Part shown: one piece after another, positions 55,422 through 64,000 of the stretch | Position numbering within the stretch: the first letter of the stretch is position 1 | How the letters are laid out: every line of letters starts with the position of its first letter | NCBI GenBank assembly: GCA_021396245.1 | Contig: WNYE01000004.1 | Span: 682,001-746,000, forward strand | Length of the DNA stretch: 64,000 bases | Direction of reading: 5' to 3' | Source of the DNA: Sporothrix humicola | Lineage: Eukaryota > Ascomycota > Sordariomycetes > Ophiostomatales > Ophiostomataceae | Notes under the pieces: model-generated | Told to the model about the DNA's origin: nothing | Database searches by the model: none | What the model saw: only the letters and a program-made list of their open reading frames with translations | Position numbers and translations under genes: made by a program

Positions 55422-57751
55422 AAATGTAGAGGAAAAGACGTAGATGTGTATCAGACCGCTCTTGTCTGTTGAGGCGTCGAGCTGTGTTTATTGCTGGCCG
55501 TTGTTGGGAGGCGCTTTTTCTTGTGTTTCCTTGCTTATCGGCCAATGGTGATGGGGCAGAGAAAAAAAAAGAAGAGGAAATGTTTTGGCCCTTTCTGTTT
55601 GTCGAGGCCCAAGCTCGTTTGCACTCGGCCAGGTGACGAAATAAAGGGCACAGAAAAGCACAGAAAAGGCACAGAGTGGCACTTGACAGAAAATGGCTCG
55701 CTGGTCCAGTCGAGTATGTCTACTGTTCTCTTTCTCTTTCTCCTCTCTCCCCTTGTCGTAAAAATCTTTTTCAAGACAACTTGTTCGGAGGATTTGCTCT
55801 CTTGGAGACGATATATGCAGTGTCGTCTAAGTTGACAGGGCGGAGGAACGGGGGCAATAATCCAGAGACAGGCCAGAAAATGCACGAGCCAGGCCCTCAA
55901 ACCAGGATGACAGAAAAAGAGACAAGAAGGAGAAGCGAGAGGTTGTAGACAGACAGAAAAACGAATAAAAAGACGAGAAAGCTGCAGAGATGCAAGTCAT
56001 AAGTCACAGAGTTGCAAGGAGCCGAACGCCCCTCCGACCGGGAAGACGATCCTGCAACACGGAGGCAGATACGGGAGGGAGAAAAGAAACGATAAAAAGT
56101 GAAATACGACACGACGAGGCGGGGGTTGAGGGTCGAGAGGCAATGAGAAGGCCAGCCTACTCCTTACACATGCACAAACACAGTGAAAGGGAAGACAAGA
56201 AAACATTGACAGGTGGACTCTTGACAGCTTGGTGACGACAGAGGCACAAGCACAGGTACAGGCAGGCACAGGTGCAAGGCAACAAAAAGGAAACAAAGTA
56301 AATGTCAAAAAAGAAAGAAAAGAAAAGAAAGAAAGGCTGGACTGGCCTGTCAGGACCTAAAAGTTTGTGCCACATGGCGGGCGTGGTTTGCAGGCTCAGT
56401 TGGGAAGGCACAGCAAGGAGTGAGGAAGCGCAAGGAGTGAGGAAGCTTGGTGAATGGGCTGAGGAAAAGCAACAATAGCAGAGTCTGGACTAGTCTGTGG
56501 GGATTTATTTACTTTTTCCTTCTTTCTGCTCTAGTTTCTTGTTTCCTTTTTCACCACGCCGAATCTACCTCTTCAATAGTTCCTTCCTCTTCAGTTCATC
56601 CCTTGCGTGCAAATAACGAGCTGTAACCTCTCGAGAGATGGATACAATCGATACTCGCCATCTTTCTTCTCTTCTTTTCTCTCCCCTTCGTTCCCTCTCT
56701 CTTTCCCTGTCACGTTTGCATGTCCAGCCTCATCCTTTCCTCCCTTTTTCTCCCACTCTCCCAACAGCTCGTGTAACCCACAGACGGGGCAAAACGAGAC
56801 AAACGGAACCAGGGAGGATTACCCGAAGGTCGTAAAAAAGAGGCAGAGTGTGAACATAACTGAACTATTGGTTATCACTGCCCTCGTCTTTTCGTCTACA
56901 GGGAGCGGCTGAAGCGGCCAAGGCCAGAGTTACGAGCGAAAATGCGAGGCTGGACTTTCTGTAAGGGGTTCTTGCCTCGTTCTGTCTCTTCCTTTCATAA
57001 TACTGCTGAAAAGGCCGCAAGTGAATGGACGGAAGAAATTCGGGAGCCCCCGTAGGTAAGATAAGAGAATAAGAAAGACAAAAGCTCGAAAGGTACGAAA
57101 GACACGTCACCACGGCGTATTGCATAGCACCCCCCACTTGCACATGTGTCTGTACTTCCTGCCAGTCTGTCCGCCGACCGGATGCCTGCTCCGGGTGACA
57201 ACGACCCTTTTTCTGTTGTCTCCATCTCTGTTGTTTTGTTGAGAAACACTTCTCTATCTGCTACCGGATGCTGACGTGGTAAAAAATGTGCTCTGTACGG
57301 AAAGCTGCATGGACAGTTGGCAGTGGACAGCTCACAGCTTATGGTAGAAACAGTTGGCAGTGTTACAGTAAGAAACATCATTTATTTTAATCCGTTCATA
57401 GCGCAACCAAAAAACATGCAAATAAATAACAGTTAAGAGTACATTGAGTGCCCAAAAATAAAATACCAACAAGCCCGCCTCCGACCAAGAACCAGAACCA
57501 GGACATGAATTGACAAGAGATTAAACAGAAATAAACCGAGAGAAGAAGTCACAAAACCGAGAGCCAGAAATATAGAGGCTGGGAGAAAGGGGAGGAAGGT
57601 GCCCACAAGTGGAGGATGCGGTAAAGAGGTGAGGAATAGGAAGTGTGTGAAGAGGAAGAGTGTCGAGTCACCGTCAACAAGAGAAGCAAGATGAAGTCAT
57701 ATTGACTCAATTTCCATCCTGCGTCTCCCATCACCTACCACCTCTGCCCAT
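55422..57751. other. Intergenic upstream of MIF-domain gene
   Basis: This is 2.3 kb without a supported gene. It is purine-rich on the + strand at 55900-56450, then T/C-rich at 56500-56780. Open frames on both strands are short and lack domains. Confidence 0.5.
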
Positions 57752-58534
57752 CTACGACAGCACAGGACTCGGCGTCTTGCGCGCGTGCGTGTACGCCGTC
57801 GTGTAGCGCTCGAGCTTGAGCTCGATGCCGGCCAGGGCCATGGCGATAAACTCGAGCGGGATCAGGAGGATGGTGAGGTCGACGCCGGCATGGCTGGCGC
57901 GGCAGAGCGACGCGAACTGGGGCGCGGGCGTTTTCGTTGAGAGACCACGCCAGCGGCAGCTCCAGGACAGCAGGGTGTCGGCAGTGGCGGACTTGCTGGC
58001 GACGTAGTAGAGGGCGACGGCGACGATGGCGGCGACGAGGCCGACAAAAGGTGCGGAAAAGGTGAGGGGCGTATGGGCGTGGGCGGAGGAGAGTTTTGCG
58101 CGGACCTGGACTGTTAGCGCGGAGAAGAAACGAGCGCAGCGAGGACACAAAAGACTTACGAAGCGGTGGTGGCTCGTCAGGGCGATGATGTTGGCGAGGA
58201 CGACGAGGGAGGCGCCGACAACCAGGGCGACGGTGGGCTTGACGTCAAAGGCGCCGCCGTTGGGCCACAGCGAGAGCCAGGCGGTGTTGGCGAGGCGGGA
58301 GTTGTTGTAGGCCTGGAGGGCGTGGCCCGTCGTGCCGAGGGCGGCAAGGCCCATCAGCAGGGCGAGGAGGGTGGCGGCGGCGCGGGCGGTGTCGAGGAGC
58401 CAGAGGGTGCGGCGTTTGGCGGCAAGGTGGGCGTCGTGTTCGTGGAGGTGGCTGTGTTGGCTGCCGTGGTGGGAGCCGCCGTGCTGGGAGTCGACCTCGA
58501 ACTCGGAGGAGGTGTTGGGCTGCTTCTCGGACAT
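57752..58534 (-). CDS. Four-transmembrane-helix protein (hypothetical)
   Basis: Exons are 58534-58160 and 58105-57752, giving 242 residues. The start MSEKQPNTSSEFEVD is followed by a His/Ser-rich N-tail (HGGSHHGSQHSHLHEHDAH). There are four hydrophobic helices at about 50-70, 101-119, 143-161 and 198-217, the pattern of small fungal MARVEL-like or tetraspan plasma-membrane proteins, though no family motif is certain. The 54-nt intron (58106-58159; donor gtaagt, acceptor tccag after a CTAAC branch) is in frame and stop-free. The alternative acceptor 5 nt earlier would shift the frame and is rejected. The frame stays open far upstream to 59059, but that part is low-complexity and lies across the CT-rich leader. 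Confidence 0.7.
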   Translation of the reverse strand: MSEKQPNTSSEFEVDSQHGGSHHGSQHSHLHEHDAHLAAKRRTLWLLDTARAAATLLALLMGLAALGTTGHALQAYNNSRLANTAWLSLWPNGGAFDVKPTVALVVGASLVVLANIIALTSHHRFVSLLCPRCARFFSALTVQVRAKLSSAHAHTPLTFSAPFVGLVAAIVAVALYYVASKSATADTLLSWSCRWRGLSTKTPAPQFASLCRASHAGVDLTILLIPLEFIAMALAGIELKLERYTTAYTHARKTPSPVLS

Positions 58535-61304
58535 TTTGGGAATTGCAAGAGGGGTGACGATGTTGGCAAAGATGAAGGTGTGTGTAAAGTTCACCAGGAA
58601 CGGACCGGCCAAGAAGAAGATGCAAACAAACACGAACAAGAAACAAGAGAAGAACTTTGAAAACAATATGAAGAAACAAATAGAACGAAAACGACTGTGG
58701 ACGGGTCCCCCTTCAAATAAGGTTTTTTCTGTGCCCACCTTTGCAAGACTTCTTGCGTGCCCTTGACCCTCGCTTGTCACATCGAGAAAGGCAAGACAAT
58801 AGAAGATCAAGCCAATGCCGCCCACCACCTTGGTAGCCGCCCACGAACTTTTGTTGGAGTCCAGATTGCTCCACTCCACTTGGAGTCGGCTTCTGCTTTT
58901 TGCTTTCTGTTGTGCATGAGTGTCTTGGGTAGTCTCGCCCAAAGATAGATCGAAGGCCGGCGGCAACGAGTCTCTAGAAAGAAAGGAAGGAAGTGTATTA
59001 TGCAGACTGGCATCGAGATAGCCGCGGAGAGGGCCAACCGCTACCTTGCTGGGGGCCAACCGTCGATCTCATACTTGTCGCCGTCGGGATCATTTCCGGC
59101 ATCTGAGATGGTGGTGTCGTCGTCTGTCCAGTGGACGTTCTTCTCTCCTTGCCTGCTTCTTGGCTTGCTTCTCATGGCGCTTCTACGAATGAGAGCGCCT
59201 ATCTTTGGGAGAGGCTCCTGGGCGAAATGCATCCAGACGTCAATGTCAACGCGCGCGTCTGGGTGCAGGAAGATGTGAGGTTGGGAAAAGAGGACAAGTC
59301 GTTTCAAAGCAGAATGTCGACTGCGGATTGGCCTGTTGGTGGAAATGCAGAGCAAATGGAGAGGACGAGGAAAGCAGACAGAGCAGGGGATCTGGCGCTT
59401 AGCTGTCGTGTAGACCAATCACAGCGAGCAATCGCTGTCGATCTCCCGCTGTGGCTACAGGGCTCCTGGCGCTTCTGGGGGTGGTCTGGGGGTCAGTGTT
59501 TCTATTTGTGGGCATCTTGGTAGACACAAAGAGGTCTCTTTTGTGACGGCCACTGCAGATTGCAAAGGGGAAAAGAAGATAAAATAAGAAGGGAAATCAA
59601 TTTTAGTTGACCAGAGAACTGTATCCAAAGAAAAGGAAAACATAGAGTGATAATGTCGTTAAATTTAGTCACGTGTGCGACAGTAAATGTTAACGTGGGC
59701 ACCCTCCACTAGAATGTGACATCGAGGGCGGCACGATGGATTCTATTTCAGGAACTGGGAAAGGTGAATAACAAGAGAGTATGTCGTACTTTGTTTTCTG
59801 GTGCTTTTATGACCGAAAAGAGTTCATTTTAGCAATGGCTTGGTTGATAGTTCCTATTCGAATATTTTACTTTTTTAATATTTATTTATTATCGTTTTTC
59901 ACGAATTTGATTTTTGACAATAGAATCAACGAAAATTAGTATATCTTACACACAATCATAAGCTTAACTGAAGCAGTTTAAATATCCATGTGTGTACTCA
60001 GTTTGCTCTATCCTATATGAAAAAGCCATCACATATATCCTCCAAATCATGTATGATCAATAGATATCCGAAAGAAGATGCCACGAAAAGTCGAAAAAGC
60101 CACAAAGTCTTTCCCTGAAAAAGGGAATCCACATCCCCAGAATACCACCTCGATGGATTGCCATTTGTCGGGATCACAGCCTTTCTCGGAGAATATTCAG
60201 ATCGGTCTTTCACAATTCGATGACAAGGTGATGTGATAGCTCTTCCATAATTCACCACTTTTCTTCGTTCGTATTAATGCCCAAAGTGCAGCTTTTATAT
60301 TGTTGCCATCTTGATTACCTTTTATTCGCACCAAGGACACAAGATGTTGTGCACCTCTGCTGGGCAACGCTTCATCTTCTCCATTTTCTTAAGCTTGCCT
60401 TTTCTCTCCTCCTCGACAAAGTCCCATGGCAGCACACTGGCCATGTCAGTTCCACTTCTGGATGCCCAGTCTGTCCGCAAAGGCCGTAGAGGACGTCCGT
60501 GGCCAAGGGTCGACGATATGGCGGTACTGTCACCCCTCCTACTCCAGCGACGGTTTTCGTCCGCCTCAAGTCATGGCACCCGGAGACGGCGCACTTGTCC
60601 ACGAGAAAAGAAAAGAAGACGAGAAGAAGAAAAGCAAATGGACCACAGCAGCTGCCCAAAGGTACCCAGAGAGTGCACAGCTACACGAGCAAGCCACCAT
60701 GCAATCCCGGGGGACAGGTGCTTGGGACCTGAAGGGATTCTGGGATTCTGGGATTCTGGGATTCTGGGATTCTGGGATTCTGGGATTCTGGATTCTGGGA
60801 TACGTGAGAGTGAATGGATTGAAGGGGTCGAAAGGATTGCACGGGGCTGATGTCGCGGGCACAGGACAGGTCCAGAACCTTGGTGTCGGTACGGAGGAGG
60901 ATCAGGACTACAGGGTTCTCTAAAAAGTTCACGTCGCTCAAGGCGCAGGATGTGCATAAAGTTCAGCTCTCGTTGTCTTTTCTCTCCTCTCTTTTCTTCG
61001 CTTTTGCCCTCTCTTTTCTTCTGACCGGTCGCCGGAGGCGTCGACCCGCAGGACGACGGAGTACAAGAAGTGCATTTGTACACAGAAAAAACACGAACGG
61101 GGGCAAAAGGACGGAGCGCCTTTTCAAAAAAGAATTCTCCTGCCGATGTTACCAAGCATTTTGTAACAATGTGTAGTCGGGGCAGTTGTAGTCGAAAGAG
61201 AAGAGAGAGGATGTTGTAATACGTCGGTGTGGCCATTAGCTTGGGTGGTGGACGGCGGCCTTAATAAGGTCTAATTCCGCATTCGGCGTTAACAATCACA
61301 TCAC
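58535..61304. other. Gene-poor interval between tetraspan gene and tRNA
   Basis: No gene is supported in these 2.8 kb. Overlapping frames at 59041-59523 on both strands lack domains. From about 59640 to 60260 the DNA is AT-rich. An 8-bp minisatellite lies at 60734-60801. Confidence 0.5.
60734..60801. repeat. 8-bp minisatellite (GGGATTCT)n
   Basis: Seven perfect tandem units of GGGATTCT (60734-60789) are followed by one unit missing a G and a partial unit. The unit length is not a multiple of three, which argues against coding. Confidence 0.9.
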
Positions 61305-61386
61305 GGTGAGATGGCCGAGTTGGTTATGGCGTAGGATTAAGGTTCCTATGGAGCAATCCGCGTGGGTTCAAGTCCCACTCTCATCA
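61305..61386 (+). tRNA. tRNA-Leu (anticodon AAG)
   Basis: This is a class II tRNA without intron. Acceptor arms GGTGAGA and TCTCATC pair (one G-U), followed by discriminator A. The D arm carries the A box TGGCCGAGTTGG. The anticodon stem TAGGA/TCCTA encloses loop TTAAGGT, giving anticodon AAG (CUU codons). A long variable arm and T arm GTGGG-TTCAAGT-CCCAC (B box GGTTCAAGTCC) follow. A run of six T lies just downstream, as expected for RNA polymerase III termination. The long variable arm and A73 fit leucine identity. Confidence 0.93.
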
Positions 61387-64000
61387 TCTTTTTTGACTTT
61401 TTTGCAACATTTTGCAACTAAAATTTTTGGCCATCGGAAACCATATGAATCGTCTTAGGAGAGACTTTTACGTGGTGGATGCTTCGTTTTTTTTTCTCGT
61501 TTGGGCGGGCGGTTTGGGAGTGATCCGTGCAAGGGAGGGCCTTGTCCAGCCAGTCTCGACAATCCCGACTGCCTGCTTGGTTTCCCCCACGCAATATAAA
61601 CGTTGAAAATGGTTGGATCCGGTGGGAGGAAGGAGCAATATACTTGAGCGTTCAATTTTGGGCTGAAGATTGTGAAAAGGAGTAACAGGGGGAAAAAAGC
61701 GAGAAGGCACAAAGGCGAGGCTTGAAAGGCGCTCTGAAAGAGGATAGATTCTGCGCGGGAGGAGACTTCAGAGAGAAGGGGATGGTATGAAGAGAAGACA
61801 AGGAGAGAGACAAACATCCTTGACCTTGCAATCGACGCCTCTTCGTACGTCCGGTGCAAGGGCATGCGTTTCTCTTTTTTTTCTGCAAATGTGTAGATGC
61901 ATGCTGCGTGTACCCGCGAGGATAGATTGGGATATGAGACTGAAAAGAGCAGGTGCAGATGTGCAGGGGAGAAAATAAAAGAAAGTAATGAAGAGAGAGA
62001 GAGAAGAAAAGATACCGACAAGAGAGGTAGCACTTACACGACAGAAGTGCAATTTGGGAAGGGAAAAGAGAGTTGTAGTGATGGGGGATGGAGAGAGAAG
62101 ACAGTCACAAAAGTAAAAGTATGGTATCACCACCCAAGAAGCAAGAAGGACCAGGTCCAATCCTTCTCGCCCTACTTTACCCCTGCCAGGAATATGAGAA
62201 AATGAAATGTCGTGTCCCGACTCCGGGTCTCTGGGACTGGTAAGCATGTGGCGGCCGTGGATGTAGACGGATACGGGGATATGTGTGAAGCACGAGAACA
62301 GTACGAGGTATTGCTGGAGATGGCGTTTATCATTCTGCACTTTTTGTTATTTCAAAAACAAGCACAGTTCTCTTCAACATCGTATTCTGCGGACGGATGA
62401 AGAAAACGCCATCTTGTTGTGCTCGATAATGGAGACCATCGGAACTTTCCATGCGCCACCATTCTATCTTGTCACTTTTGCTTCATATGTTCTCTTCAAC
62501 GAAAGAATAATTGTACATCACCCGCTCACTCAAAGATCCCTCATCACTTCCCTCTCCCACCGTGTGCCATTTTGTGTATTTTGTGCTCCCTTGCTTTTTC
62601 CCGAGACGCCGTCCCGGGTCCTGCAGACTTGATTAATTCTGTTTAATGTTTATTGCAACATCCCTGTCCGCTTTCTCCTTGGATGATTTTGGGCCACTCT
62701 TTCTTATTTTCTGCCCTTTCATTCTTTCACTGTGGCCGTAACAATTGCCTTTAACAAGACTCTATTTAGACGACACATAAGCGAAAGTGCTGAAAATATG
62801 ACAATTTTCTGCAGAAGAGGCTGAATAAAATCTGGAGACTATTCATGTCATAGCCTAGAATGAGAAGACTAACTGCTCATAAGGAAAGAGTCTGAGAAGG
62901 ACTTACAATATCATGGCACCACTTTCAGTAAACAATGAAGCAGGAAAAAAGCAACGAGCTTTCAGACATGGGAATAGCCGTTGTGTCGTACACTTGTATG
63001 GAAAAGAACCCGCGAGTTGCGATAGGATCCTCAGATATAGATGCTACCCTCTTTCTTTCCCTTGTCTTTTCCCTTGCCCCAGCATCCTGGACCCGACTTA
63101 TTACAAGGGTTGTGTTTTTATGTCCATTCTGTGTGCATTCTGTATGCTTTTGTTCTTCTTGTGTTCCCATCATGCCCCTTTCACCCCTCTTTCTTGTCTG
63201 TTGTTTCTGCATCCCCTCTTTTGTTGACGACCGTCCCTTCGATTCTCACGGACTCTCCTGTCTCCTTTGATCGAGCACACTGCCGACCCATCAGACTGGA
63301 AAGCCCAATACCCTATCATTTTTTTTAAAAAAAATCTTGGCCTGCCGCTCTCTCATTTGTCATGCAGCCCTTTTCTCACGTTCTTTTCCTTGACCTGGGA
63401 CATGGAGTAACACAAACATGTCTTTTCGCCATGGCCGTTCTCTGACCGACACACCCCCGTGAGATTCTTCATCCACAATTTCACCCTTTCTTGTCCTCCT
63501 CTCGCTACACGCCCACGTTTTTTATATCCCCTCTGTCCTTGTGCTCGGCCATTATCATTATTTGTCACTGTCTTTTTCTCCTCATCGCCGTTCTTTCCCC
63601 TCACCATGCTTGTCTCGGGCTTGGACGATATCTCTCAAAACATGCAACCTCTGGGGTGTGGAGAGAGGGAGAGAGAGGGAAAGGCAGAGAGAGTTTGTGT
63701 GTGTATCTCACCTTGTTCTACGGTGTCTCCGTAGGTCTGCGTCCAAGTAATCATATGTACATTCTGAGAAGACCACACAGAGTGCTTGTACACCTGCTTT
63801 TTCTTTTTCTCCGTCGGGCTCTAACTGCTTGCAGTTCCAGGCCCGGGCCTGTGTGTTACCCAAGAAAATTGACCATTGCAGGTGAGGTTTGCAGGTGTGT
63901 AGTCTGCATGCTGCGTCGTTGTAGAATTTATTTATTTATGTACCTCCTTGTATTTATTTTTGATATCAGACGTCTATCCATCTTATTCATACATATACAA
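61387..64000. other. Gene-free right edge
   Basis: This is 2.6 kb without a supported gene. It is GA-rich on the + strand at about 61650-62120 (with GA dinucleotide runs near 61990) and pyrimidine-rich from about 63050 to 63620, where it may be the leader of a gene beyond the window. Further GAGA runs occur near 63660-63690. Confidence 0.5.

Noticed and set aside
58534..59059. N-terminal extension of the four-helix protein frame up to 59059
   Set aside because: Extension is low-complexity with a spurious hydrophobic run; the Met at 58532-58534 gives a coherent protein.
60013..60258. 81-codon - strand frame with SPCHRIV, resembling a 2-oxoglutarate oxygenase motif
   Set aside because: Only one short motif-like stretch; flanking sequence in three frames gave nothing further. 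Too weak to call a pseudogene.

Overview
The window is nuclear DNA of a filamentous ascomycete (Pezizomycotina, probably Sordariomycetes; this rests on gene content and architecture, not on a database match). Coding exons are GC-rich. The 33 introns I could place are short (49-114 nt), have GTRNGT-type donors and often carry a CTRAC-type branch site just before the acceptor. Genes are widely spaced. There are no operons, CRISPR arrays or bacterial features.

I can support 15 protein-coding genes, one tRNA, one decayed pseudogene and one non-autonomous DNA transposon. From left to right: an APH-family kinase pseudogene (about 1.1-1.8 kb); RFA1 (replication protein A large subunit, +) converging on CSN3 (COP9 signalosome subunit 3, -); a CCCH zinc-finger protein (-); ITC1 (ISW2 chromatin-remodelling subunit, -); a gene-poor stretch; the divergent secretory pair ALG8 (-) and an EMP46/47-type cargo lectin (+); an M24 Xaa-Pro peptidase (-); a glutamine-rich Zn2Cys6 transcription factor (-); a gene desert of about 9 kb (31-40 kb) holding a fresh MITE; CSN1 (+) converging on PRP18 (-); the divergent pair of a small complex I B15/NDUFB4-like subunit (-) and APC4 (+); GTR2 (Rag GTPase of the TORC1 pathway, -); a MIF-domain protein (-); a four-helix membrane protein (-); and a tRNA-Leu(AAG) in a gene-poor right arm.

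The set is mostly housekeeping: replication, splicing, chromatin, glycosylation and secretion, respiration, nutrient signalling and ubiquitin control. Three genes belong to the ubiquitin/cullin axis (CSN3, CSN1, APC4). Nothing resembles a secondary-metabolite or effector cluster, and I found no whole new multi-gene system. The most unusual signals are these. (1) The CSN1 reading frame continues for 143 codons past its stop through an EPPAVA repeat and an acidic tail, broken only by TAG codons that look like mutated CAG. (2) A 495-bp MITE has 39-bp inverted ends, a perfect 9-bp target duplication and an internal 9-bp minisatellite. (3) The ITC1 gene has a coding exon consisting of the start codon alone, plus a 19-nt microexon. 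(4) A 75-residue complex I subunit gene is split into four small exons.
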